NCBI GenBank assembly: GCA_937922655.1
Contig: CALAJH010000016.1
Coordinates: 30,326-94,325, forward strand
DNA length: 64,000 bases
Source of the DNA: an uncultured Bacteroidia bacterium
GTDB taxonomy: Bacteria > Bacteroidota > Bacteroidia > J057 > CALAJH01
Direction: 5' to 3'
Shown: positions 35,380-44,025 of the stretch, piece after piece
How the letters are laid out: every line of letters starts with the position of its first letter
How positions within the stretch are numbered: position 1 is the first letter of the stretch
The notes under the pieces: generated by a model
What the model saw: the letters and a program-made list of their open reading frames with translations, nothing else
The model's database searches: none
What the model was told of the DNA's origin: nothing
Position numbers and translations under genes: made by a program

Positions 35380-36873
35380 TTAGGTTGGAGGCGACCACTC
35401 GTCGCAGAGTTCGAGCAGGGGATTGAGGTATTGACGGTCGTTGGAAAGGCGCGGTACTTTGTTTTGTCCGCCGAGCTTTCCTCGTCGTCGTAGCCACTCT
35501 TCGAACAAACCCGGCGGCGCAAAGTGAATTTTAGGCGCGTCGAGGGCGAGTTCGCGTTTGGCATCGTAATCGGAATTGATTTTTCTTAGGGTCCGGTCGA
35601 GGATGCTACGGAAGAGGTCGGGGTCGTCGGGCGGACGTTTAAATTCGACAATCCATTCGTGTCGGCCTTTTTCGCCGCGGTCGAAATAAACGGGGCCTGC
35701 GGTGTAATCGGCGACGACGGCGTTTGTGGCTTGGGCGGCTTGGGCGAGGGCGGCGTCGGCGTTTTCGACGACGACCTCTTCGCCAAAAGCGTTGATAAAA
35801 TGCTTGGTTCTGCCGACGACGACGATGCGTTGGCGGTCGATAAATTTGACGACGTCGCCAAGGGCATAACGCCACAATCCTCCCGAAGTGGTAATGACCA
35901 CGGCATAAGGCGTACCGATTTGAGCGTCGTGTACGCGTACGGCTTCGCCGCCGCTCGTCGGCACGAATTCAAAAAACACGTCTCGGTCTAAAAGCAGTTT
36001 CATGCCGCGTTCGGGCCGGTCTTGGAAGGCAAAGAATCCTTCGGAGGCATTGTACACTTCGCGATAGCTCATGCGCGGCGAGGATATCAGCTCTCGAAAC
36101 AGGTTTTCGTAAGGCGTAAAACTGACGCCGCCGTGAAAAAACACTTCCAAATTCGGCCAAATGCGGGACAAATCGCGCGGGGCGCTTTGTTTGTCTCGTT
36201 TTTCGAGCTCGAAGATTTTTTCGATAAGCACGACCGTCCATGTGGGAACGCCGACGATGGCGGTAATGTTTTGTTTGTAAACGTCTCGGGCCATGGCCTC
36301 GATTTTTTCCTCCCAACGGCCCATGAGGGCGATGCGACGTTTGGGGGCGCGCCGCCATTCGTAAAAGAAGGGGAGGTTTTGAAGGAGAACGGCGGAAACG
36401 TCGCCGACACGCACGGCGGAGTTGAGTCGGGAAATTTCGTGGGAACCGCCGATACTCAACGTTTTTCCGTCGAAGACCCGGGAGTCGGGACGGGAACGAA
36501 GGTAAGCCGCGATCATGTCTTTGCCCGCGGCATAGTGGTTGCGGTGCAAATTTTCGTAGGGGATGGGAATGAACTTGGAGCGGTCGTTGGTGGTTCCGGA
36601 CGATTTCGAAAACCATTTTACGCTTGCGGGTGCAAGCACGTCTTTTTCGCCGCGCATGACGCGTTCGATGTAGGGAAAAAGCTCTTCGTAAGAACGTATG
36701 GGAACGCGCTTGCAGAAATCGGCGTAACTTTTGACGTCCGTCAAACCATGGTCGCGCCCAAAAGCGGTGCGTTTACCGCGTTCGAGGAGGCGCAAAAAAG
36801 TGGGAGTGTCGTCGTCGACGTTCGTACGCCGACGACGTAGAAACCACGCCGCCGCCTCGTGTAGCACCCCCAT
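35380..36873 (-). CDS. GH3 (auxin-responsive promoter) family acyl-adenylating enzyme
   Basis: A 497-residue protein of the GH3 family, adenylate-forming enzymes that in plants join amino acids to hormones. Seen: WFSKSSGTTNDRSKFIP, the ATP-binding P-loop-like motif; VGVPTWTVVLIEKIFE; EVYNASEGFFAFQD; TSGGLWRYALGDVVKF; and GRTKHFINAFGEEV. These are the conserved blocks of bacterial GH3 proteins. The bacterial substrate is unknown. It begins 6 bases after the trigger-factor-like gene ends and shares its transcript. No plant-hormone genes are nearby, so an auxin role should not be assumed. Confidence 0.88.
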   Translation of the reverse strand: MGVLHEAAAWFLRRRRTNVDDDTPTFLRLLERGKRTAFGRDHGLTDVKSYADFCKRVPIRSYEELFPYIERVMRGEKDVLAPASVKWFSKSSGTTNDRSKFIPIPYENLHRNHYAAGKDMIAAYLRSRPDSRVFDGKTLSIGGSHEISRLNSAVRVGDVSAVLLQNLPFFYEWRRAPKRRIALMGRWEEKIEAMARDVYKQNITAIVGVPTWTVVLIEKIFELEKRDKQSAPRDLSRIWPNLEVFFHGGVSFTPYENLFRELISSPRMSYREVYNASEGFFAFQDRPERGMKLLLDRDVFFEFVPTSGGEAVRVHDAQIGTPYAVVITTSGGLWRYALGDVVKFIDRQRIVVVGRTKHFINAFGEEVVVENADAALAQAAQATNAVVADYTAGPVYFDRGEKGRHEWIVEFKRPPDDPDLFRSILDRTLRKINSDYDAKRELALDAPKIHFAPPGLFEEWLRRRGKLGGQNKVPRLSNDRQYLNPLLELCDEWSPPT

Positions 36874-36879
36874 CGCCGA

Positions 36880-38694
36880 CTATTCGTTGTTGTAATACTG
36901 CGCCTCGCGCTTGCCAATCAAATCGTACTCGGGGTCTTCGGGATAGACGTATTTAAGTTGAATGGCGTTGATTTCGATGCAGCGGCGAACGATGTAATTG
37001 TCGGCGCACAAAAGGTAATGAAGTATGCGGGTGTTGCCTTCGTCTTGTTGCCATAGTTTATCGGCGGTGATGTTGAGGTAAGCCCATTCTTCGGGCGTGA
37101 AAATGGCGCGAATGCGTCGAAAACCTTCGGTAAAAATCAAAGCCTCGTCGATTTCTTGTTCGGTGGGTTCGTCGAAGGCGGGATAGTTTTGACTGCGCAG
37201 CAGGCGGTCGATTTCGCGCAGGTCGTTTTTACCTTTAAGCGTACTTTTCATCATCCCCAAAAGCAAGGGAACGCGGGCAATGCGGTCGGGGATTTGCCAG
37301 TCCTTTCCCTGCATGGCAAAGAACAGTTTGTGTATCGTTTGTTGGTGCGACGAATGCATATGGTTTTCAAACATCTTTTGAAACTCGACTTCGTTTTTGG
37401 GGCGCGGATAGTTTTTGGGGTCGATTTTCATCAGTTGCCGCAGAGATTCCGCCACCATCCAGTAGTTGAAGCGAACGGGCGTGTACTGTTTGAGCAAATC
37501 ATAGACCACGCGGTGGAGGTACTCCTGCATATCCAATTCGATGGACGACATGTAAAGAACCTTGATGATTTCGCGGTACTCGTCAACGGATATTTGGCGC
37601 GAAAGCTTGATGCGGCGATTGACGAGTTTTTCGTCAATGGGCGTCGGGGTAACTTTTTTGGAATTGTAGCGAATGGCCAAAAGGTCTACGTTTTGCTCGA
37701 TATAATCGAAGATTTTTGAAGACGTCAGGTGGGTTTCGATAAAAAAATAGCGTTCGAAACCTTCGGGGAAAAGTTCGCCCAATTTGACGGGATGCCACTC
37801 GTAAGGGGGCAGCGCCTGCATCCGGGATACGGCCGTGGGATGCAAAGGCGAAAAATAAGTATGTTTTTTTTCGTAAAAAGTATTGGCCAAGTACGAATTG
37901 ACGATGGTCTTGCGCTTTTCTTCGTCCAATTCGACGGTTGCCGCCTTGACGTTTTCCGGGACTTCGTCAAGCATGGGCAGTTCGAAGGGCGCGAGCGCCG
38001 AAAAATATTCTTCGGGGGTGTATTCGGAAGTGTTGAGCGCATCATCGATACGGTCTTCTTCGGGGGCTTCGTATTTTTCTCCGGGCGTGGGGACTTGCTT
38101 GAAGTTTTCGACGGCGTTAAAACAGACGTCTATAAAATATTCGCATCCTTCGACGGGCGGTTCGTTGGGGTCGGCCTCGACGGTCTCGCCGTGTGAACAA
38201 GCCATGAGCAGCAGGTCGCGGTCGACGGTGGACTCCAAGGGGTCGATGGGCGCGCGAATGGCTATCACTTCGCCGACGGGCAAATTGAGTGTTTGCGCGT
38301 CGCAAATGTTCATCCATGCTTTGAAGGTGTGGTTGCCTTCAAGGATTTTGAAATCGGGTTGTTCGTAAACCAGCGGGTTGGACAAGGCCAAATAACGGGA
38401 GCCGAAGTAAAGCGAGGCCACCTCTTGGTTGAGGGCTTCCATGAGCATTTCGCGCAACAATTCCTTGCCGATGCGCGCTTTGACCATATGCATCGGTATG
38501 GTGCCGGGTCGAAATCCCGGAACCGACATTTTCTTACGGTATTCCTTGCATTTGGCCTCGAAAGCCTCAATGTAGTCTTCGGGTTCAAAGGTATATTCGA
38601 CTTCCAAGACGACGGAGTAGTTGTCGGTCGTTTCGGGGTCAACCTCCTGCACGCCGTCGGGCCGGAAGTATCGTTTTTTTTCGTGGATAATCAA
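36880..38694 (-). CDS. Trigger-factor-like protein with long, unassigned C-terminal region
   Basis: A 604-residue protein whose N-terminal 120 residues match the ribosome-binding domain of trigger factor: VLEVEYTFEPEDYIEAFE, the signature SVPGFRPGTIPMHMVK (GFRPGxxP loop that docks on ribosomal protein L23), then IGKELLREMLMEALNQEV. Bacteroidota trigger factors are near 450 residues; here the PPIase region is not recognisable, and about 370 acidic, helix-rich residues follow (TPEEYFSALAPFELPMLDE, YLHRVVYDLLKQYTPVRF). The TTG at 38692-38694 is chosen from the promoter at 38723-38730; no ATG occurs upstream of the domain. It may be the cell's only trigger factor or a specialised paralogue. It is followed by GH3. 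Confidence 0.75.
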   Translation of the reverse strand: MIIHEKKRYFRPDGVQEVDPETTDNYSVVLEVEYTFEPEDYIEAFEAKCKEYRKKMSVPGFRPGTIPMHMVKARIGKELLREMLMEALNQEVASLYFGSRYLALSNPLVYEQPDFKILEGNHTFKAWMNICDAQTLNLPVGEVIAIRAPIDPLESTVDRDLLLMACSHGETVEADPNEPPVEGCEYFIDVCFNAVENFKQVPTPGEKYEAPEEDRIDDALNTSEYTPEEYFSALAPFELPMLDEVPENVKAATVELDEEKRKTIVNSYLANTFYEKKHTYFSPLHPTAVSRMQALPPYEWHPVKLGELFPEGFERYFFIETHLTSSKIFDYIEQNVDLLAIRYNSKKVTPTPIDEKLVNRRIKLSRQISVDEYREIIKVLYMSSIELDMQEYLHRVVYDLLKQYTPVRFNYWMVAESLRQLMKIDPKNYPRPKNEVEFQKMFENHMHSSHQQTIHKLFFAMQGKDWQIPDRIARVPLLLGMMKSTLKGKNDLREIDRLLRSQNYPAFDEPTEQEIDEALIFTEGFRRIRAIFTPEEWAYLNITADKLWQQDEGNTRILHYLLCADNYIVRRCIEINAIQLKYVYPEDPEYDLIGKREAQYYNNE

Positions 38695-38722
38695 AGCCTT
38701 GTAAAAATAAGGGTTGAAACCG

Positions 38723-38730
38723 CAAAGATA
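38723..38730 (-). promoter_or_regulatory. -7 promoter box of the trigger-factor-like gene
   Basis: TATCTTTG on the minus strand, 28 bases before the proposed TTG start and just past the end of the cysteine synthase gene. No -33 element seen. Confidence 0.5.
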
Positions 38731-38740
38731 GCAATAAAAA

Positions 38741-39757
38741 TTAGGCGAAAAGTTTGACGTGCGGAACGTGGTCTTGGTGGCCGTGCGCCGGGAGGTCGGG
38801 CGCTTGGAGAAGACCGTGTTTGACCATCCATTCGTCGTCAAAAATTTTGGAAAGGTATTTTGAGCCGTGGTCGGCACACAAAACCACGGCCACGTCGCCG
38901 GGGGCGAGGGGGAGGTGCATGGCGGCAAAGGTCGCGGCGCCGCTTGTCCATCCGACGAATATCCCCTCTTCGCGGGCGAGGCGACGGGCGGTCATGGCGC
39001 CGTCGTAGTCGCCGACTTTGACGACCGCGTCGATGACCTCGGGTTTGTAGTTGCCGGGGCGGTTGTCGCGGCCCATGCCCTCGGTGAGGTAGGGCCGAAC
39101 TTCGTCGGGGTCGATTTCGCCGGTTTCGTGCAGTTTTTTGAGAATCGAGCCGGCGCCGTCCACACCTACCACTTTGATTTTCGGATTTTGACTTTTAAGA
39201 AACGCCGCCGCGCCGCACAACGTGCCGCAACTGCCCATCGCCGCCACAAACGTCGTAATTTTTCCCTCGGTCTGCTCCCAAATTTCGGGCCCCAAGCTTT
39301 CAAAATGTGCCTCGCCGTTGATAGGGTTGTCGTATTGGTTGAGCAGAACGGAGTTGGGCGTTCGGGCGTGAATCGCTTTGGCGACCGACTGGTACGACTC
39401 GGGGTGGGCCGCCGGCACGTCCGAACGGCACAATACCACCTCGGCGCCCAAGGCACGCATCGCCGCCACTTTTTCTTTCGCTTGTTTGTCTTTGGTCGTC
39501 AAAATGCACCGGTAGCCCCGTTTGGCCGCGACCATCGCCACCGAAAAGCCCGTGTTTCCCGAAGTGCATTCGACTATCGTGCCGCCCGGGCGAAGCTTGC
39601 CGCTCTTTTCCGCTTCCGCAATCATTCGCACGGCGATTCTGTCTTTGACGCTTAAACCGGGGTTGAAACTTTCAAGTTTCAGGTATATCGGACGTGTGCC
39701 CAAGCGGACGAGCGGCGTTTCGCCTATAGTCTCCAATATCGAACCAAAATATCGCAT
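38741..39757 (-). CDS. PLP-dependent cysteine synthase family enzyme
   Basis: A 338-residue fold-type II PLP enzyme. The PLP lysine is K38 in FNPGLSVKDRIA, followed by ECTSGNTGFSVAM (TSGNTG at 65-70, phosphate and substrate loop), QYDNPINGEAHFE, AMGSCGTLCGAAAFL, and EEGIFVGWTSGAA. These fit O-acetylserine sulfhydrylase/CysM or a bacterial cystathionine beta-synthase catalytic core without a CBS domain; the pattern VKDRIAV with NPIN slightly favours the CBS-like group, but I would not separate them by eye. It makes cysteine or cystathionine in the cytoplasm. Cysteine is also the BshC substrate encoded elsewhere in the window. Confidence 0.9.
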   Translation of the reverse strand: MRYFGSILETIGETPLVRLGTRPIYLKLESFNPGLSVKDRIAVRMIAEAEKSGKLRPGGTIVECTSGNTGFSVAMVAAKRGYRCILTTKDKQAKEKVAAMRALGAEVVLCRSDVPAAHPESYQSVAKAIHARTPNSVLLNQYDNPINGEAHFESLGPEIWEQTEGKITTFVAAMGSCGTLCGAAAFLKSQNPKIKVVGVDGAGSILKKLHETGEIDPDEVRPYLTEGMGRDNRPGNYKPEVIDAVVKVGDYDGAMTARRLAREEGIFVGWTSGAATFAAMHLPLAPGDVAVVLCADHGSKYLSKIFDDEWMVKHGLLQAPDLPAHGHQDHVPHVKLFA

Positions 39758-39797
39758 TATTTAATAGGGCCGACGCTTCGCGTCGTCCGTCAAATCA

Positions 39798-39830
39798 CAA
39801 AATTACAAAAAACGAACCAATTACGCCCAA
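39798..39830 (-). promoter_or_regulatory. Promoter of the cysteine synthase gene
   Basis: On the minus strand: TTG (39828-39830), 22-base spacer, TAATTTTG (39798-39805), 40 bases before the ATG. Confidence 0.5.
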
Positions 39831-40114
39831 CTCAAACGGCCGCAACGGTCTGAACCGTAAAAAAATCATAAAATTTGGCGCTTGCCACCCCCCCGTTTTT
39901 GCAATGCGTATAGCCCGACGGTGAAAACAAAATTCACAAAACAATCCCGCTCAAAAAAAATTTTTTTTTGATATTTGCAACTACATTAAGATATTTATCA
40001 AAAATCGAATTTCAAGTCATGCACAAACAATAGATTTATGGTTGGGAAAATACACTTTTTGGGAGACAACATCTTCGTGCAATTAAGAATAATCAAGTGA
40101 ATTCGTCGAATCTC
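39831..40114. other. A+T-rich region before the DarT-like gene
   Basis: No gene. It holds a run of eight A followed by nine T (39953-39969), then GATATTTG at 39970-39977, a one-mismatch -7 box about 137 bases before the DarT-like ATG. The shift to A+T-rich sequence begins about here. Confidence 0.4.
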
Positions 40115-41224
40115 ATGAACGATAATTTTATTGTCATCGCGGTCGTATTGATATTGTTGATTTTAGGCTATTTGATGGGGCGAGAGTTCTTTTTTTATCT
40201 AAAAGAGAGAAAAAGCAAGTTACCCAAGGGAACCGAGGAAAAAAAGACGCCTTTGGAGAACGTTGCTTTCAAAAAAGAATCCAAAAATCAAGGCGACAAT
40301 GTACTTCCTGCCAAATCCCCGGACACTTCCAACGACCTTTTGGAATTGAAGACAAAGGCCGAGGAACGCATTCAAAAATTGGAACTGGAAAACAAAAAAC
40401 TCTACGACGAACTTTATGCGCTAAAAAACAATTTGGAGTGGCAAGAAAGGAAAATCGGACAACTAAACCAACAATTGGAACGGGAAAAAAACAAACCAAT
40501 TACCGTTGCCGATGACGAACAAAAAAAACAAAGAATAGAAATTCGCGAACTTAAACACAAGAACGATGAATTGCAGACGAAGTTGGCAAATACCGAAGAA
40601 ATACTGCATAAACTCCAAGAAAAAAACGACGATTTCAATATCATTTTCGCACTTTACGAACGACTTAGAAACCGAAGAAAAATAAACGAACTTCAATTTC
40701 AGGAGTTCATCAAAGCTAAAAACATATTTCGTTTGTTTCACGTTACGGAACGCGCAAACCTTGGTACCATCAAAAAATACGGCTTGCTTTCTTGGCATTT
40801 TATCGAAGAACAACGCTTGTTTACACCCGAATATGTTACCGATAGGACCTCAAAGGAATTGGACTATCGTTACAACCTTCAAGATTATGTAAGGTTGAGT
40901 TTTACGGAAAACATCCCCATGATGCACGTCAAACTCAGGGAAGGGGTCGCAAAGGATTTGGTTGTATTGTACATAGACAAGGTGGTGATGCTTTGGCAGG
41001 ATACCTTGTTTTGCGATAGAAACGCCACCGCAAACGATGCAAAATTTGGCGAAGCCTTCGATGACTTAACAAATATTCGCTTTAACATCGTATTGGGAAA
41101 AACCCCTTACTACGAGCTAAGCGAAGTCGATAAAGCGTATTATCAAGCCGAGGTAATGGTCAAAACACACATTCCTAGAAAATACATTCTTAATCTAGAA
41201 AGTCCAAAGGATTTCAAAAGATGA
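40115..41224 (+). CDS. Membrane-anchored DarT-like (DUF4433) ADP-ribosyltransferase
   Basis: A 369-residue protein in three parts. Residues 5-23 are one membrane helix (IVIAVVLILLILGYLMG). Residues about 72-175 are a charged coiled coil (ERIQKLELENKKLYDEL, GQLNQQLEREK, EEILHKLQEK). Residues about 203-360 match the DarT fold: IFRLFHVTERANLGTIKKYG with His209, DYVRLSFTENIPMM, VLYIDKVVML, RNATANDAKFGEAFDDL, and QAEVMVKTHIPRKYI with the probable catalytic Glu346. DarT enzymes ADP-ribosylate thymidine in single-stranded DNA and are normally paired with the macrodomain antitoxin DarG. No DarG is adjacent. The stop overlaps the next start as ATGA. The gene looks A+T-richer than most of the window. 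The ATG at 40115 is preferred to the GTG at 40097. Confidence 0.75.
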   Translation: MNDNFIVIAVVLILLILGYLMGREFFFYLKERKSKLPKGTEEKKTPLENVAFKKESKNQGDNVLPAKSPDTSNDLLELKTKAEERIQKLELENKKLYDELYALKNNLEWQERKIGQLNQQLEREKNKPITVADDEQKKQRIEIRELKHKNDELQTKLANTEEILHKLQEKNDDFNIIFALYERLRNRRKINELQFQEFIKAKNIFRLFHVTERANLGTIKKYGLLSWHFIEEQRLFTPEYVTDRTSKELDYRYNLQDYVRLSFTENIPMMHVKLREGVAKDLVVLYIDKVVMLWQDTLFCDRNATANDAKFGEAFDDLTNIRFNIVLGKTPYYELSEVDKAYYQAEVMVKTHIPRKYILNLESPKDFKR

Positions 41225-43272
41225 CGCGTGTTTTTTGGGAAAAGTATGCCGGGTGGATTTTGGGATTGTCGGCGTTTTTGGCGTATGCCAACACCATTCC
41301 CAACGACTTTGCCGTCGACGACGGGATGGTTGTCACTCAAAACAAATACACCCAAAAAGGGTTTGCAGGTATTGGGGATTTGCTTATGCGCGAAAGCACC
41401 CACGGCTGGCGCGGCGACAACAACAAAGGATTTTTGGGTTATTATCGTCCGTTGTCCCTTGTAACTTTTGCCGTCGAATGGCAATTCTTTAAAGGCAATC
41501 CACACGTCGGGCATTTTGTGAACGTCCTGCTTTTCGGATTGACCGTCGTTTTGTTGTTCGATATTTTATATAAACACGTCTTTAAAAATCACGCGCTTTC
41601 CGCCGCCGTTGCACTGCTCTTTGCGGTGCATCCCATACATACGGAAGTGGTGGCGAATATTAAAAGCCGCGATGAAATTATGGCCCTGCTTTTTTCTTTG
41701 TCGTCGTTAAAATTGTTGTTTTCCGCTTTTGAAACGAACAAAAAAAGTCGAATATATTTTGCGGGCATGGTTTATTTTTTGGCGTTGATGTCCAAAGAAA
41801 ACTCGATAACGATGTTGGCCGTATTTCCGATGGGATTGTATCTGTTTGCCTCGACGAAAAAAAACAAAACCGAACTCCCGATAAATCTTAAAACAATATT
41901 TCAAAGTCTCATCCCTGTTTTTGTGGCGGCGGCGTTGTTTTTGGTTTTAAGGTTTGTCATAACCCAAGGGGGATTGACCAATCCTTCCGGCGACTTACTG
42001 CTCAATCGATTCGGAGATTCCAATTTTAATCAAAAGTACGCAACCATCGGCGTAATTTTACTAAAATATTTGCAACTTCTTTTCTTTCCCCATCCCTTGT
42101 CTTGGGATTATTCTTATGCACAGATACCTTTTTATACGTTTAAGGACGGACTTCCATGGCTGGGATACGGATTGTATTCGGCGATACTTCTTGCGGGTTT
42201 ATGGGCCTTGAAAAAGAAAAGTTCTTGGGCTTTTCCGGCGTTGTATTTTCTTGCTACGTTAAGTTTGGCGTCGGGAATATTCGTGGACATCGGCGGATTT
42301 GTGGGTGAAAGATTTTTGTATGCCCCGTCGTTGGCATGGTGTATGGCGGCGGGAATGGCCATGTTTTTATTGCCGAAACCCGCATTGTCTTGGACGGTTT
42401 GCGTCGTCGTTTGTCTGCCGTTTGTGGCCAAAACCGTTCATCGAAACTCGCAATGGAAGGACAGCGAAACGCTTTTTCGCGCGGACTTGAATTCGGCGCC
42501 GAACAGTGCGGTCGTCAATGCGTCGGCCGCCAGCGGATACATCAAACTCGCCCGCCAAACCCAAGACCCAAAACTCAAAAAACAATATTTCGACAAGGCC
42601 GTCGAACTCAACCTCAAAGCCCATGCCATTTACGACAATTACGCCAATCCCTTGATTGACATTGGTTTTGTTTACATCCTTCAAAACGACTACGAAAAAG
42701 CCAAAGAATATCTTTTGCGGGCCAAAAAAATTCATTATCTGCATCCCACGTTGAATCAACAGTTTGCGACTTTGGCCAACAAACATTTGGAGTTTGCCAA
42801 CCAAGCCTATGCCTCGGAAAAGTGGGAAGAGTACGTTAAACATTCGGACGAGGCGGCCAAATTCGCGGCGTATACGCGCGAGGGAAGATTGGACCCGCCC
42901 TATACTCCCACCGACGCCGAAATTTATATGAAAATGGCGGTTTGGTTCGTTTCGCAAGGTCGATACGACGAGGCTTTCGACCGCATCGACCGTTCTTTGG
43001 CCGTCCTTCCCGTCGCAAACAATTACTTTTACGCGGGGGAATTAAAGCTCAAACGGGCCGATTATTCGGGGGCGGAAAAGTATTTTAAATCCGGATTGGC
43101 GTTGAACGGAGGCGTTGCCGAAGCGTGGTATATGTACGGTTTCGCGCTTTTTCAGCAGCAAAAATGGAATGAATCCATTTTTGCTTGGAAACGCGCTTTG
43201 CAACTCAAACCCGGCATGACCGAAGCCCAAAAAGCTTTGGAAAACGCCGAAAAACAAGCCTTAAAGCCTTGA
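41221..43272 (+). CDS. TMTC-like membrane glycosyltransferase with TPR repeats
   Basis: A 683-residue integral membrane protein resembling the TMTC family of transmembrane TPR O-mannosyltransferases (GT-C fold). The first periplasmic loop carries the paired acidic residues in FAVDDGMVV. The conserved YYRPLSLVTFAVEW, HFVNVLLFGLTV and HPIHTEVVANIKSRDEI follow. About ten membrane helices reach residue 400, and TPR units occupy residues about 420-680 (IYDNYANPLIDIGFVYILQ, AWYMYGFALFQQQKWNES). It probably transfers a lipid-linked sugar to exported proteins. Its ATG overlaps the stop of the DarT-like gene (ATGA), so the two are translationally coupled. It overlaps the convergent TrmH gene by 12 bases. 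Confidence 0.82.
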   Translation: MTRVFWEKYAGWILGLSAFLAYANTIPNDFAVDDGMVVTQNKYTQKGFAGIGDLLMRESTHGWRGDNNKGFLGYYRPLSLVTFAVEWQFFKGNPHVGHFVNVLLFGLTVVLLFDILYKHVFKNHALSAAVALLFAVHPIHTEVVANIKSRDEIMALLFSLSSLKLLFSAFETNKKSRIYFAGMVYFLALMSKENSITMLAVFPMGLYLFASTKKNKTELPINLKTIFQSLIPVFVAAALFLVLRFVITQGGLTNPSGDLLLNRFGDSNFNQKYATIGVILLKYLQLLFFPHPLSWDYSYAQIPFYTFKDGLPWLGYGLYSAILLAGLWALKKKSSWAFPALYFLATLSLASGIFVDIGGFVGERFLYAPSLAWCMAAGMAMFLLPKPALSWTVCVVVCLPFVAKTVHRNSQWKDSETLFRADLNSAPNSAVVNASAASGYIKLARQTQDPKLKKQYFDKAVELNLKAHAIYDNYANPLIDIGFVYILQNDYEKAKEYLLRAKKIHYLHPTLNQQFATLANKHLEFANQAYASEKWEEYVKHSDEAAKFAAYTREGRLDPPYTPTDAEIYMKMAVWFVSQGRYDEAFDRIDRSLAVLPVANNYFYAGELKLKRADYSGAEKYFKSGLALNGGVAEAWYMYGFALFQQQKWNESIFAWKRALQLKPGMTEAQKALENAEKQALKP

Positions 43273-44025
43273 AAAATATCGGCGGTAAAATTCGTATGCA
43301 ACGATCGCTCCCGCCGTGGCCACGTTTAAAGATTCCAAATTTCCCGCCATCGGAATCGAAATTTCCATGTCGGTCAATTTACGAACCGCCGGCGTGTATC
43401 CTTCCCTCTCCCCGCCCAAAACCCAAACAACGCGTGCGGGAATAGGCGAATGAAATAAATCGTTTTTTGCACGCGCGCTCAATCCCAGCACGGAAAAACC
43501 GGCGTTTTTCGCGGCCGCAACGCCGTTTTCCGCGCGGTCGCAATGCAGTATTCTTGCGTCGAAAACCGTTCCCGCCGACGACTTTACAACCAAAGGATTG
43601 AGGTCGGAAACACCGAATCGCGGTAAAATAAAACCCGAAACCCCCGCTCCGATGCCTGCGCGAATGCACATTCCCAAGTTGGCGGGGGTGGTTAGGCGGT
43701 CGAAAGCCATGTACATCGCCGGCGATTCCCAACCTTCCAAAGACACAAAATAACTTTCCGCCGAATCAAAAAGCGGGGGCAATACATCCAACGCAACGCC
43801 TTGGTCTTGTTTGCCGTTGCGCGAAATTTGAGAAACCTTTTGGGCGCTTGCACGCTCGATTTCGACGTTTGATTTTTTTGCCAGACGAATGATTTTCTCA
43901 ATGATTGCCCCCTGTACATTCTCTGCAATCCAAACTTTGACCACGGTAAGTTTCTTCGATTCCAGCGCTTCAACGGCGGGTTTTCTTCCGTAAATCGTAA
44001 GCAGTTTGTCGCGTTTGTGCGTCAT
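43261..44025 (-). CDS. TrmH/SpoU family RNA 2'-O-methyltransferase
   Basis: A 254-residue SPOUT methyltransferase. The N-terminal substrate-binding domain has LLTIYGRKPAVEALE and VWIAENVQGAIIEKI. The trefoil-knot catalytic domain has the three family motifs: DRLTTPANLGMCIRAGIGAG, VWVLGGEREGYTP, and IPMAGNLESLNVATAGAIVAYE. It resembles RlmB (23S Gm2251) and related enzymes; the target position cannot be told by eye. The ATG at 44025 overlaps the ubiA-like stop by 4 bases (ATGA); it is the last gene of the murQ operon. Confidence 0.9.
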   Translation of the reverse strand: MTHKRDKLLTIYGRKPAVEALESKKLTVVKVWIAENVQGAIIEKIIRLAKKSNVEIERASAQKVSQISRNGKQDQGVALDVLPPLFDSAESYFVSLEGWESPAMYMAFDRLTTPANLGMCIRAGIGAGVSGFILPRFGVSDLNPLVVKSSAGTVFDARILHCDRAENGVAAAKNAGFSVLGLSARAKNDLFHSPIPARVVWVLGGEREGYTPAVRKLTDMEISIPMAGNLESLNVATAGAIVAYEFYRRYFSRL

